NCBI RefSeq assembly: GCF_900640175.1
Contig: NZ_CAAAJC010000009.1
Location: 1 to 64,000 of the forward strand
Reading direction: 5' to 3'
DNA length: 64,000 nt
From: Legionella sp. W10-070
GTDB lineage: Bacteria > Pseudomonadota > Gammaproteobacteria > Legionellales > Legionellaceae
This document shows positions 26,988 through 36,653 of the stretch, piece by piece (positions within the stretch are counted from its first letter, which is position 1; the number at the start of each line of letters is the position of its first letter). The notes beneath the pieces are model-generated. The model was not told the origin of the DNA. It worked only from the letters and a program-made list of their open reading frames with translations, and searched no databases. Position numbers and translations under genes: made by a program.

Positions 26988-29417
26988 ATGGGAAAAGTGC
27001 TTGTGATTGGAGAATCACACCTGGATCTTGTCGCCGAGATAGTTTGCCTTGACCTGCTGGCAAGAAATGAAGAGTCATACAATCTGACTGCCATTGCAGT
27101 AGAGCTTCCTGAAACGCTTGTTACCTTGGAAAACAGCATTAAGCATTTAGAACAATCAATTCAGGATTATTCCACTTTTTTCTCCCAACTTAGTATTCAA
27201 AGAGATGCCCTACATAATGAAGATGCCTTAACCAAAATTGAGTTCCTAACCCAGCAAATAAAGCAACAACAAATTAAACTTCTGATGCTAAAGGAAATAA
27301 AAAACCATAAAGTTAACTATTATTCTATTGATAAACGCAGTCCTACTGTATCAGCCCCTGATTCAGAAACTGTTTCTTCGATAATGACCGACCCCGAAAG
27401 AGACGATATTATGGCTAACAATCTTGCCAAAATAGCCAGAAACAATGATGGCATAACAATCGCAATTGTCGGCTTGGCTCATCTTGAAAAATTAAGTCAA
27501 AAATTAAAAAACAGCCTCACAGAAGAAGAGTTTAAGCAATTTTTCTTCTTACATTGCTTTAGTAATTTTTCCTACCAAGAAGAAAATCGAGCAAAACTGT
27601 TAATGTCAGCTCCGCCTTTTACAACCTCCTGGAAAGATAATAATGATATTTATCATATTGATGCCAGGGATAAAACCAGAAAATTATTGACTCAATCAAT
27701 CCTCTCCCTGGTTGATGGCCAATCAATGGTTGATTTTTCATCCCCTAAAAAATTAAGAATCCCGCAGGAAAGTTTCTATTTTAGCACGCCAGCCCATTTG
27801 TCTAAATTGTTTCAAGTCTTAAGTAAAACACCAGATTACTCTTTCACGCCAGAGTTTTACGATAATTACCTGTTTGAAGACTATTACAAAGCGATTTCTG
27901 AAGAATATGACGAAGAATCTGTTGAAGATAAGCTGCAGCAATTCATTAATAAAATTGATTCAGCTCATCCTGCTGCTGATCCGAAGTTAAATCATTTACT
28001 TAGAGCAGTTGCCTTAAAGCAATTACATAATTTAAATCCGGAGTCGGGAGATTTAGAGCAGCTTCGTAACTCCTTGAATTATTTAGAAAAACTCCTTGAA
28101 AAAGCTCCCAACTTTCGAATTTCAGAAAATTTTGCCGACATCAATAAAATCGCAAAATCCATGCTGTCCATTATTGTAAATTGTAAAAATAATAAAGAAG
28201 ACCTCAAGACAGGGTTGGAAAAAATTAATAATCTTATTGAAAATTACCAAAATATAATTTCAAAAATAGTCGTTGAGCTAAATCAGGTAAGCCCTGAGGC
28301 AAGTCTGCAGCTGAATAAAGAATCAAAAAAATTAACGCATTTCCAACGTATTTTACCCTTGTTAATGAATAATATACCGGACATCAACCTCTTAAACTTA
28401 AATCTGACATTGACTCTACTTAATCCAGTAGAAAACCACTTCTCTTCCGAACAAGCTAAAAAGGATTATTTTGAAAGCATTCGCTACTTTTGCAGAGCGA
28501 TGATTAAAATCCATAAGCTACCTTCGGAAATGTCTTCAGAAAACGAACATGAGTTTATTATTTATAATTTGAAAAAAGCAGGCGAATTGGGGTTTTCATT
28601 AGCTCATGTTGAGCTTGGTGATTATTATAAACAGCAAGGCGATTTTATAAACGCATTTGGAAACTATATAGATGCAGCAATTAATAATGCCAGTATAGCC
28701 TATGGCCGTCTTACTACCTTGCTCGCAGAGAATAAGAAGCCTGCGCCTTTAGATTATTTCATGCTATCAATACTTTCTGTTCTGGTCGAAAAAGGTAAAA
28801 AAGTTCATAATAATTTTGATATTGATTCTAAACAGCACGACTTTTTAGAAACGCGGATGGAGGAAATTAACAATCGCTTACTACGTCAGTTAAGTCGAAG
28901 TATATTCAATACTGCTTTCATTACTACAAAGTCAGAAAAGCTAAACTCTTCATTTTCCTTATTATCGATATTGAGTAATCAGTCTCTTTCCCGAAACCCT
29001 CTTAATGTTGATATTGATGTACAAATTAAAGGCTTGGAAGCAGGACTAAGCCTGCTGCTAGGGAAAGAAGCCTGGGAATTACTAGGGTATCAAAATAATC
29101 AAAGCAATATTCAACTACTATTAAAGGAATATGTAGCAATAGCTCAACTTTGGTTCAACATCCTGAATAAATTCCAAACCCCTGATGAACAACTTTTAGC
29201 GCTATCAGTCGGCTTAACCGATTATCTTTCAGAATCTACTTTGCCTTATAATAATACCCTAAGACAAACCTTGGGTTTAGTGATAGAACAAATAGACAGG
29301 ATGATTTTGGGTGAACGTATCGCTGCCGTGACTAAAGAAATTGATGCCATAAAAACAGGTCAAAGTTTAGTTAGCATAGACGATATTCAACCCCCAAAAA
29401 CGCTAATACAACCTTAA
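26988..29417 (+). CDS. Large protein with ChaN/EreA/TIKI-like GxxH motifs and a repeat region, candidate effector
   Basis: 809 residues, cytosolic by appearance. The N-terminal about 200 residues begin VIGESH (6-11), then AVELPE (37-42), then a helix with RDDIMANNLAKI and IVGLAHLE with His165. Two GxxH motifs after beta strands plus an early acidic motif are the signature of the erythromycin-esterase/ChaN/TraB-TIKI superfamily, which includes haem-binding proteins, esterases, metalloproteases and toxin domains. A coiled coil is likely around 45-100. Around 530-590 there is a Sel1/TPR-like pair of helices (ELGFSLAHVELGDYYKQQGDF). The remainder is unrecognised. A GGAG precedes ATG 26988. The gene ends 2 bp before the convergent hydrolase gene. 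Function is open; an esterase, protease or binding role is possible. Confidence 0.75.
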   Translation: MGKVLVIGESHLDLVAEIVCLDLLARNEESYNLTAIAVELPETLVTLENSIKHLEQSIQDYSTFFSQLSIQRDALHNEDALTKIEFLTQQIKQQQIKLLMLKEIKNHKVNYYSIDKRSPTVSAPDSETVSSIMTDPERDDIMANNLAKIARNNDGITIAIVGLAHLEKLSQKLKNSLTEEEFKQFFFLHCFSNFSYQEENRAKLLMSAPPFTTSWKDNNDIYHIDARDKTRKLLTQSILSLVDGQSMVDFSSPKKLRIPQESFYFSTPAHLSKLFQVLSKTPDYSFTPEFYDNYLFEDYYKAISEEYDEESVEDKLQQFINKIDSAHPAADPKLNHLLRAVALKQLHNLNPESGDLEQLRNSLNYLEKLLEKAPNFRISENFADINKIAKSMLSIIVNCKNNKEDLKTGLEKINNLIENYQNIISKIVVELNQVSPEASLQLNKESKKLTHFQRILPLLMNNIPDINLLNLNLTLTLLNPVENHFSSEQAKKDYFESIRYFCRAMIKIHKLPSEMSSENEHEFIIYNLKKAGELGFSLAHVELGDYYKQQGDFINAFGNYIDAAINNASIAYGRLTTLLAENKKPAPLDYFMLSILSVLVEKGKKVHNNFDIDSKQHDFLETRMEEINNRLLRQLSRSIFNTAFITTKSEKLNSSFSLLSILSNQSLSRNPLNVDIDVQIKGLEAGLSLLLGKEAWELLGYQNNQSNIQLLLKEYVAIAQLWFNILNKFQTPDEQLLALSVGLTDYLSESTLPYNNTLRQTLGLVIEQIDRMILGERIAAVTKEIDAIKTGQSLVSIDDIQPPKTLIQP

Positions 29418-29419
29418 CA

Positions 29420-30481
29420 TTAAGCAAGCGAATACAAACTTAGTTCATCTTGATTACAGTTAAAATATTCAGTAATTTTAGCTGCAGTGACTTTTCCCAG
29501 ACTGTCAGGCTGCCATTGTGGCGATTTATCCTTATCAACCAGTAAAGCCCTGATTCCTTCATAAAAATCAGAATCTTGCATAAATTGATTGACCAGACAA
29601 TAGTCCATCTTGATACATTCTGCCATCGGCATCAATTTAGCCTTTTGCAGCTGTGTCAGCGTCACCTTAAGGCTTAAAGGGGCTTTTTGCTCTAAATCAG
29701 TAAGAACACGTGCTGCCCACTCCCCCCCTTTTTCTCTTAATGCTTTAAAAATGTCTTCTACCGTATCTTTGGAAAAACAAGAATCAATAGAGGGTTTCAT
29801 TCCCATAATAGTTGTATCTTGCACAGCTAACGCAAATTCATCCAGGCAAGCATCCACCCGCTCGTGAGCAGCAGATGACAAATCTGTATTAATCAACGTT
29901 TCCAGAACTGTCTCTAAATACTCAGAAGGCACTACCTGTTTGATTAATCCCAAAGCATAGGCATCCTGCGCATTAAGGCGGTTACCCGTTAATCCCAAAT
30001 AAATACCAGTATACCCTGGACAACGGGACAGTAAATAACTTGCGCCAATGTCTGGGAAAAATCCGATACCTGTTTCAGGCATCGCAAAAACAAAGCGTTC
30101 ACCAGCAACCGGATGGGAACCATGCAGGGAAATTCCAACACCCCCTCCCATGGTCATCCCGTTCATTAAAGAAATATAAGGCTTCTTAAATTGGTGAATA
30201 TAATGATTTAAACGATACTCATGCCAGAAAAATTGCATTTGCTCAGGATTTTTTGCAAGACCTGCCTCATACAACCAACGAACATCCCCTCCAGCGCAAA
30301 ACGCCTTCTCTCCCTGTCCTTGAATCACTACAGCATGAATGTCCACATCATCATTCCACTCAATCAATTGCTGTTGTAATGCCTTAATCATTGCCAGATT
30401 TAAGGCATTGAGCGCTTGCGGACGATTCAACGTTACCAGACCAATATGTTTCTCCCGGGAAAAAATTATTTCTGCAGTCAT
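29420..30481 (-). CDS. 3-hydroxyisobutyryl-CoA hydrolase
   Basis: Crotonase-superfamily thioesterase of valine degradation, releasing 3-hydroxyisobutyrate from its CoA ester. From the chosen start the protein is 353 residues, typical of HIBCH. Landmarks are GGDVRWLYE, the oxyanion-hole glycines in MGGGVGISLHG, and FAMPETGIGFFPDIG with the catalytic Glu/Asp region specific for this hydrolase. I choose ATG 30481 (MTAEIIFSREK) since GGGGGAG lies upstream and it sits 4 nt after the stop of the preceding enoyl-CoA hydratase. The longer frame to 30598 would overlap that gene. Last of three genes of a branched-chain acyl-CoA operon. Confidence 0.93.
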   Translation of the reverse strand: MTAEIIFSREKHIGLVTLNRPQALNALNLAMIKALQQQLIEWNDDVDIHAVVIQGQGEKAFCAGGDVRWLYEAGLAKNPEQMQFFWHEYRLNHYIHQFKKPYISLMNGMTMGGGVGISLHGSHPVAGERFVFAMPETGIGFFPDIGASYLLSRCPGYTGIYLGLTGNRLNAQDAYALGLIKQVVPSEYLETVLETLINTDLSSAAHERVDACLDEFALAVQDTTIMGMKPSIDSCFSKDTVEDIFKALREKGGEWAARVLTDLEQKAPLSLKVTLTQLQKAKLMPMAECIKMDYCLVNQFMQDSDFYEGIRALLVDKDKSPQWQPDSLGKVTAAKITEYFNCNQDELSLYSLA

Positions 30482-30485
30482 CCGC

Positions 30486-31262
30486 TTACTCCCCCTTAAA
30501 TTCGGCCTGCCGTTTGGCAAGAAATGCCCCAACACCCTCCTGCTTGTCTTCAGAAGCGCATACTTTGGCAAAATGCACTGCTTCCAGATGCAAGGCATCG
30601 GTCAGCGACATGTCATAACCTCGATCAATCACTTCCATTACACTGGCCACTGCCAAAGGCCCCATTGACAAAATGGTGGTCAAAATACGCTTACCCTGCT
30701 CCAGTAATGCATCCTGTTCTACAACTTCACTGACCAGGCCCCAGCTTAAAGCTGTCTCAGCATTAATAAAACGACCGGTTAAACATAAATCCATAGCACG
30801 CCCTTTGCCAATTAACCTGGCTAAACGCTGCGTACCGCCATAACCAGGGATAACCCCCAATTTAACTTCAGGTTGTCCAAATTGTGCTGTTTTAGATGCG
30901 ATGCGCAAGGTGGCAGAAATAGCTAATTCACAGCCGCCACCAAAGGCAAAACCATTTACAGCAGCCAAAGAAGGTTTACCCAAGGTTTCCAGCTGTCTGA
31001 ATACAGCCTGGCCTTCACAAGCAAATTGATAACCCGTATGAGCGTTACATTCTGCCAGACGAGAAATATCAGCGCCAGCACAAAAGGCTTTTCCTGAGCC
31101 AGTGAGAAGCAGTCCCTTGACTTTCGGATTGTCCTTAGCCGAGGTAACTATTTCTGAAAGGGCGTATAAGACGTCGTGACTTAAAGCATTTAACTTTTCC
31201 GGACGGTTTAATGTAAGCGTTAATATGCCATTCGCATCCAGCTCTTTTTCGATTAAATTCAT
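30486..31262 (-). CDS. Enoyl-CoA hydratase
   Basis: 258-residue crotonase-fold hydratase adding water to 2-enoyl-CoA, here most likely methacrylyl-CoA in valine breakdown given its neighbours. Visible are the CoA and oxyanion-hole segments GKAFCAGADIS and AVNGFAFGGGCELA, then the catalytic Glu region GQPEVKLGVIPGYGGTQRL with both expected Glu positions, as in classical ECH. It lies 38 bp downstream of the acyl-CoA dehydrogenase gene and 4 bp upstream of the hydrolase gene. General fatty-acid enoyl-CoA hydratase activity is also possible. Confidence 0.92.
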   Translation of the reverse strand: MNLIEKELDANGILTLTLNRPEKLNALSHDVLYALSEIVTSAKDNPKVKGLLLTGSGKAFCAGADISRLAECNAHTGYQFACEGQAVFRQLETLGKPSLAAVNGFAFGGGCELAISATLRIASKTAQFGQPEVKLGVIPGYGGTQRLARLIGKGRAMDLCLTGRFINAETALSWGLVSEVVEQDALLEQGKRILTTILSMGPLAVASVMEVIDRGYDMSLTDALHLEAVHFAKVCASEDKQEGVGAFLAKRQAEFKGE

Positions 31263-31300
31263 GCAAAACTCCTGTTAATACGCATTCCTAAAATGCGGTG

Positions 31301-32455
31301 TTAATCAATTAAAAAATCCTCATCCAATGTGGCCTTGGCAATAATCTCCCGCATAATTTCATTAGAACCCTCAAGGATCTGATGGACTCTGAGATCGCGA
31401 AAAATACGCTCAATTTGATAATCATGCAAATATCCATAGCCACCATGCAACTGCATGGCTTTATCGCTGATGCGAAAAGCGACATCCGTTGCCAATCGTT
31501 TAGCCATAGCACAATACATGGGAGCATGTGGATCTTTTTTATCCAGAGCATCAGCAGCACGATAAACCATTAAACGTGCAGCTTCAAAGTCAGTTAGCAT
31601 ATCCGCAAAATAAAAACGTAAGGCTTGCATCTGCGTTAATGGCTTGCCAAACTGCTTCCGCTCATGCATATAGCGTTGAGTTAACCGCAAACAGGCTGCC
31701 GCCCCACCCAAAGAGCAGGCGGCAATATTCACACGACCTCCGTTAAGCGCACTTAGGGCAATTTTAAATCCCATGCCTTCTTCCCCTACACGATTGGCAA
31801 TGGGGACGCGACAATTCTCAAAATAGACCATACAGGTAGGTTGATTACACCATCCTAATTTTTTTTCCAACTTTCCAAAACTCAAACCTGGCGCATCTTT
31901 CTCAACCAATATGCAAGAAATGCCATTATGCGATTCATCTCCTGTCCTGACCATGCACAAATAAACGTCACTCACGCTACCACCTGAAATAAAGGCTTTT
32001 GCACCATTCAGGACATAATAATCACCCTCTCTTTGAGCACGGGTTTTTAAAGATGCTGCATCTGATCCTGATTCAGGCTCAGTCAGACAATAACTTGCAA
32101 ACGCTTCCATAGAAGTTAAGCGGTGCCCCCAGGCCTTACGTAAAGACTCACTGGCATAACGGTCAACCAAAGAGACAACCATGTTATGAATGGAAAGATA
32201 GGCGCTGGTGGTCACACAACCGGTGGCCAGTTGTTCAAAAATAAGTGCCGCATCCAAACGCTTCAGATTGGAGCCACCAATATCTTCGCCAGACACAATA
32301 CCAGCCATCCCCAAACTTGCCGCCTCTCGTAAGATATCCATAGGGAAATAACTATTCTCATCCCAGGACGCTGCATTGGGAGCCAGCTTGTTGCGTGCAA
32401 ATTCTGCAGCCATATCTCGAAAAGCATGATGCTCTTCACTGAACTTAAAATCCAT
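31301..32455 (-). CDS. Acyl-CoA dehydrogenase, probably isobutyryl-CoA/short branched-chain
   Basis: FAD flavoprotein oxidising acyl-CoA to 2-enoyl-CoA. 384 residues from the chosen start. Landmarks are CLTEPESGSDAASLKT (FAD/substrate loop), GAKAFISGG, RKQFGKPL, MQLHGGYGYL and the C-terminal IERIFRDLRVHQILEGSNEI, where the Glu in LEG is the usual catalytic base position. I start at ATG 32455 (MDFKFSEEH) because AAGGAGAAAGG precedes it and other family members begin here. The longer frame upstream has no support. First gene of the operon with the hydratase and hydrolase, which points to valine (isobutyryl-CoA) catabolism. It is divergent from recQ. Confidence 0.92.
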   Translation of the reverse strand: MDFKFSEEHHAFRDMAAEFARNKLAPNAASWDENSYFPMDILREAASLGMAGIVSGEDIGGSNLKRLDAALIFEQLATGCVTTSAYLSIHNMVVSLVDRYASESLRKAWGHRLTSMEAFASYCLTEPESGSDAASLKTRAQREGDYYVLNGAKAFISGGSVSDVYLCMVRTGDESHNGISCILVEKDAPGLSFGKLEKKLGWCNQPTCMVYFENCRVPIANRVGEEGMGFKIALSALNGGRVNIAACSLGGAAACLRLTQRYMHERKQFGKPLTQMQALRFYFADMLTDFEAARLMVYRAADALDKKDPHAPMYCAMAKRLATDVAFRISDKAMQLHGGYGYLHDYQIERIFRDLRVHQILEGSNEIMREIIAKATLDEDFLID

Positions 32456-32572
32456 AGCTTTCCTTTCTCCTTGGGTAATAGCCTTATCATAAAACAAAAC
32501 ATTTATGCGGGCATAATAAAAAATGCTATCATGACAAACTTTGGTGTCCTTGAAATAAAAAAGAACAATCAC

Positions 32573-34393
32573 ATGGAACCCAGTGGACAATTTGAACAAA
32601 ACAAACCAGCACTCCAGATATTAAAAGATTATTTTGGTTTTGATGCTTTTCGTCCTCCCCAGGAAGAAATAATTAATGATTTAATCAATGGCAGTGATCT
32701 GTTGGTACTGATGCCTACAGGCGGGGGGAAATCGCTTTGTTATCAGATACCCGCGTTAGTCCGCAAGGGGGTAGCTATTGTGGTGTCTCCCCTGATTGCA
32801 CTAATGGAAGATCAGGTGACTGCCCTGAAATTACAGGGAATTCAAGCAGCTTATTACAACTCTTCCTTAAGCAGTGACGAAGCAAGGCAAGTGCTCGCAA
32901 GGCTCCATAATAACGAACTGGACCTGCTCTACATAGCTCCCGAACGTTTAATGAGTTCTTCTTTTTTAGAGCGCCTTTATGACTGTACTCTTTCGCTATT
33001 CGCTATTGATGAAGCCCACTGCATTTCTCAATGGGGGCATGATTTCCGACCCGAATATGCCACATTAGGGGCATTAAAAACCCATTTTCCTCAGGTGCCA
33101 ATCATCGCTCTTACAGCAACCGCTGATCAACAAACTCGCCAGGATATAATTAAAAAGCTAAACTACAACCCCAAACAGTTTATTGCCTCATTCAATCGAC
33201 CTAATATTCATTACAGTGTTATTACTAAAAATAACCCCTTCAGACAACTCAACCAGTTTTTGGAAACGCAATCTCAACAATCAGGAATCATCTATTGCGG
33301 CACACGCAAGGAGGTAGAACGCCTGGCCGCTAAATTACAGGAACAAACAATCAAAGCCAGAGCCTACCATGCAGGACTTTGCTATGAAGAACGCCGCCAA
33401 GTACAAACCCTTTTTCGTCATGACCGTATTGATATTGTTGTCGCCACACTGGCTTTTGGCATGGGAATTGATAAATCCAATGTACGTTTTATCGTTCATT
33501 ATGATGTTCCCAAGAATATTGAAAGCTATTATCAGGAAACCGGCAGAGCGGGTCGTGACGGTTTGCCGGCTCTCGCTTTACTTCTCTATGATCCGGCCGA
33601 CAGCGCCAAATTACGTGGCCGGATAGCCACCATTGCCAATGAAAATCAGCAACGGGTAGAAACCAGTAAATTAAATCATATGCTGGCCTTTGCCGAGGCA
33701 ACCTATTGCCGTCGCCAGATTTTACTGCGTTATTTCGATGAGTTTAATGATAAACCCTGTAATAATTGTGATGTTTGCGATAACCCCCCTGAAACAATTG
33801 ATGCAACAGAAGACGCCCAAAAATTACTATCCTGTATCTACAGGCTACGTCAAAGTTATGGTATGAATTACACAATTGAGGTACTGCGCGGTAGTTCAGC
33901 AGAAAAAATTCAACAAGCAGGCCATCATCAATTAAGTACCTTTGGTATTGGCAAAGACAAACCAGCAAACTACTGGAAACAATTAGCCTGGCAATTAATT
34001 CATCGTAATTACTGTTATCAGGATATTGGCAGCTACAATGTTCTTCGCTTAGCGCCAAAGGCTGCAGCTCTATTAAAGGGCGAGGAGAAGGTATTTCTTT
34101 CATTACCAAGGATTACCGTAAAAGACAAGGTTGGCAAAAATAAATACAACAATCTGACCGCAGAAGAAAACTCATTGTTTGAGGTATTACGCACCCTGCG
34201 ACGGAAACTGGCCGAAGAGGAAAATAAGCCTCCCTTTATGATCTTTAGCGACACCACCTTGCATCAAATGGTAAGTGAAAGACCACAAACGTTGGACGAA
34301 TTATTAAATATTTCCGGCGTTGGTCAACACAAACTCAATCTTTACGGTTGGCATTTTTTAACAGCACTTCGCAAATATCCTGAGTTTGTGTAA
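32573..34393 (+). CDS. recQ: ATP-dependent DNA helicase RecQ
   Basis: 3'-5' DNA helicase of recombination and repair. From ATG 32573 the protein has 606 residues, close to E. coli RecQ. Order of motifs: motif 0 FRPPQEEII, Walker A TGGGKS, DEAH in FAIDEAHCISQWGHDFRPEY with the RecQ aromatic loop, then HAGLCYEER, GMGIDKSNVRF and QETGRAGRDG in the second RecA lobe. The zinc-binding segment CRRQILLRYF...CNNCDVCDNPP follows, then the RQC region and an HRDC domain at the C-terminus. The start is uncertain because no strong ribosome-binding site is seen; ATG 32531 would add 14 residues. Confidence 0.95.
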   Translation: MEPSGQFEQNKPALQILKDYFGFDAFRPPQEEIINDLINGSDLLVLMPTGGGKSLCYQIPALVRKGVAIVVSPLIALMEDQVTALKLQGIQAAYYNSSLSSDEARQVLARLHNNELDLLYIAPERLMSSSFLERLYDCTLSLFAIDEAHCISQWGHDFRPEYATLGALKTHFPQVPIIALTATADQQTRQDIIKKLNYNPKQFIASFNRPNIHYSVITKNNPFRQLNQFLETQSQQSGIIYCGTRKEVERLAAKLQEQTIKARAYHAGLCYEERRQVQTLFRHDRIDIVVATLAFGMGIDKSNVRFIVHYDVPKNIESYYQETGRAGRDGLPALALLLYDPADSAKLRGRIATIANENQQRVETSKLNHMLAFAEATYCRRQILLRYFDEFNDKPCNNCDVCDNPPETIDATEDAQKLLSCIYRLRQSYGMNYTIEVLRGSSAEKIQQAGHHQLSTFGIGKDKPANYWKQLAWQLIHRNYCYQDIGSYNVLRLAPKAAALLKGEEKVFLSLPRITVKDKVGKNKYNNLTAEENSLFEVLRTLRRKLAEEENKPPFMIFSDTTLHQMVSERPQTLDELLNISGVGQHKLNLYGWHFLTALRKYPEFV

Positions 34394-34412
34394 ATTATGA
34401 ACATTCCGTTGT

Positions 34413-34619
34413 TTAATGAGCGTGACAACCTATTTTCAATTGCACCTGGTAATATTTATTTTGATTGCCTTCTATAAACCCACGCGTCTGCATGACCTCA
34501 TACCAATCCAATTTACCATGAATCTTGGCAGCTTGAGCAATCGCATTATTGATTGCTTCTTCAATACCTTCTTCTGAAGTACCTACTAACTCAACTACCT
34601 GATAAACTCGATTACTCAT
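34413..34619 (-). CDS. Dodecin (flavin-binding small protein)
   Basis: 68-residue protein with the dodecin pattern: VYQVVELVGTSEEGIEEAI at the start, then LDWYEVMQTRG with the Trp that stacks on the flavin, and YQVQLKIG at the end. Dodecins form hollow dodecamers that store or buffer flavins. GGAG precedes the start at 34619. Convergent with recQ, 20 bp from its stop. Small but well supported. Confidence 0.93.
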   Translation of the reverse strand: MSNRVYQVVELVGTSEEGIEEAINNAIAQAAKIHGKLDWYEVMQTRGFIEGNQNKYYQVQLKIGCHAH

Positions 34620-34863
34620 TCTTCACTCCTTGAATGGATACAAATTCCTTAGTCAGAATTAGTCTAGACGAATTACAAGCAATTTGACACTGACAATTTA
34701 ATAATTACCATGAATTCAATATAACTGTTTAAACAACAGTCACCTCTGTTCTATTGATATTCAATGAGCGCTTTCATTTTTTAGGCATCCAATATTCACA
34801 AACACACCCTTTGCATAACACCACAATCACACAGGCTGAAGATAAGCCATGAAATCAACTTCT

Positions 34864-36246
34864 TCAGTGCTTGAGCGGCTTTAGTTCCCCCAGCATTGTT
34901 GGTATTAATTCCGTCACAGTCGGGTGAATATGCACTGCATTTTGAATCACCGTATAAGGCTTTTTTGCATACATCACGTCCAAAATGGAATGAATAATTT
35001 CATCCCCACCCACACCTAAAACTGCTGCACCCAAAATGAGTTTACTTTCCTCATCCACAAGGACTTTTATGAATCCTTGGGTTTCACCCTTAATAACCGC
35101 TCGCTTTACTTGTGTCATTGCTCGCTTACCTATCAATGCTGGTTTTACCGAGTCAAGCGCTTGAGCTTCCGTCATACCAGCTCTCCCTAATGGTGGGTCA
35201 ATAAACAAACCATAAGTCAGAATCCGATCACTGACTCGACGGGATTGGTTACCGATTAAATTGGCCGCAACTATTTCATAATCATTATAGGAGGTATGCG
35301 TAAAGGCACCTTTTCCGTTGCATTCGCCCAATGCCCATATATGGCCAATGTTCGTTTGCAGGTAGTCATCTACTTTTATGAAATGATTTTTGTCCACTTC
35401 TATACCCGCTTTATCCAAACCCAAATCATCTGTATTGGCGATACGGCCAATAGCAAATAACAGATGGGAACCAGAGATGATTTTTTCTGAGTCGGTGCAA
35501 TCAAGTCGAACTACGATTTCATCATTTTGTTTATCAAGCTCTATGCATTCTGCATTTAAGCGGATATCAACTCCTTCAGACTGTAAGATTTCTTTAACGG
35601 CTTCAGATATATCTGCATCTTCTCGCGAGATTAGCTTTGACGCTTTCTCAATCACAGTAACTTTTGCACCAAAACGACGATACATTTGAGCAAATTCAAG
35701 GCCGATATAACTACCGCCGATGATGATTAAGTGCTGGGGCACGAAATCTACTTCCATGATGCTGGAATTCGTAAAGTAATGTATTTTTTCAAGTCCCGGA
35801 ATGCTCGGTACAACAGCCCGTGCCCCAACATTGATGAATATTTTTTCACCCTCCAATAACTCATCACCAACACGTATTATATGTGGATTTTCAAAACGGG
35901 CATGGCCTTTGTATACATGACAGTTGGGGGTATTTTCCAGCCAATCTTCAAGCCCTTTTGAAGCTTTATCAACAATCGCATCCTTGCGAGCTTTCACTCT
36001 TTTCATGTCAACGGTTATGGAACCTTGAGCCATAACGCCAAATTCCTGAGCTTCTCTTGTAAGATGTGCCACTTTTGCACTGGCAATGAGCGTTTTGCTA
36101 GGGATACAACCATTATTGACACACGTTCCGCCAAATAGCTTTCTCTCGATAATGGCAACTTTCTTTCCCATGTTCGCGAATTGTACTGCAAGGGAGGGTC
36201 CAGCTTGCCCTGCACCAATCACAATCACGTCAAATTTATTTGTCAT
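34864..36246 (-). CDS. MerA-like FAD-dependent pyridine nucleotide-disulfide oxidoreductase
   Basis: 460 residues, group of lipoamide dehydrogenase, glutathione reductase and mercuric reductase. It shows the FAD motif GAGQAGPSL, the redox-active pair in GGTCVNNGCIPSK, the NAD(P) Rossmann motif GGSYIGLEF, the second FAD motif IWALGECN and the C-terminal dimerisation region with HIHPTVTEL carrying the catalytic His-Glu couple. There is no N-terminal heavy-metal domain and no C-terminal vicinal cysteines, so mercury reduction is unlikely. A general disulfide or quinone reductase is more plausible. I start at ATG 36246 (MTNKFDV) because GGAAGGA precedes it; the longer frame has no such site. It stands alone. 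Confidence 0.9.
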   Translation of the reverse strand: MTNKFDVIVIGAGQAGPSLAVQFANMGKKVAIIERKLFGGTCVNNGCIPSKTLIASAKVAHLTREAQEFGVMAQGSITVDMKRVKARKDAIVDKASKGLEDWLENTPNCHVYKGHARFENPHIIRVGDELLEGEKIFINVGARAVVPSIPGLEKIHYFTNSSIMEVDFVPQHLIIIGGSYIGLEFAQMYRRFGAKVTVIEKASKLISREDADISEAVKEILQSEGVDIRLNAECIELDKQNDEIVVRLDCTDSEKIISGSHLLFAIGRIANTDDLGLDKAGIEVDKNHFIKVDDYLQTNIGHIWALGECNGKGAFTHTSYNDYEIVAANLIGNQSRRVSDRILTYGLFIDPPLGRAGMTEAQALDSVKPALIGKRAMTQVKRAVIKGETQGFIKVLVDEESKLILGAAVLGVGGDEIIHSILDVMYAKKPYTVIQNAVHIHPTVTELIPTMLGELKPLKH

Positions 36247-36384
36247 AAGTATTCCTTCCCCAGTTTCATAATTCCCTCTCATTTGGTGATTTTTTTCGTT
36301 ATATGTAATGGCCCGCAAACGAAAACCCCATAGACTGCAAACAGCGCATAAAACTGGCCCAGATTAAATGCGAATGAGATTTTC

Positions 36385-36640
36385 GGCTCTGTTGCAAAAA
36401 TATTTTTAAACCAGGAACGGCGTTATTTTGGGCGAGTTTATGCCGCGAGTCCATAGAACTGTGCAAAAATAGCTTGATTAGCGGATCCTTTATGTTGTGC
36501 TTTCCTGAGCATGTGGTGCAGTTCGATCCCCGCTAATGTCGCCTCTGCAAAGTAAAGCGCTTTAAATTCCTTCATGGGTTTTGTGATTTTCTTCACAAAT
36601 CGATGGTCTTGCTCCACAATATTATTTAGGATCCCCATAC
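36385..36640 (-). pseudogene. IS6-family transposase C-terminal remnant with one terminal repeat
   Basis: The minus strand encodes the typical end of an IS6-family transposase (LNNIVEQDHRFVKK, FKALYFAEATLAGIELHHML, stop at 36438). Sequence GGCTCTGTTGCAAAAAT at 36385 matches the terminal inverted repeat of this family. The 5' two thirds of the transposase, including the DDE catalytic residues, and the other end are missing. The break is near 36640, 14 bp from the end of the kinase-like gene. Confidence 0.88.
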
Positions 36641-36653
36641 GAAAATACAGATC

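Noticed and set aside
34864..36246. Mercuric reductase (MerA)
   Set aside because: The CVNNGC active site fits the superfamily, but the N-terminal metal domain and C-terminal cysteine pair are absent, and no mer genes are near.
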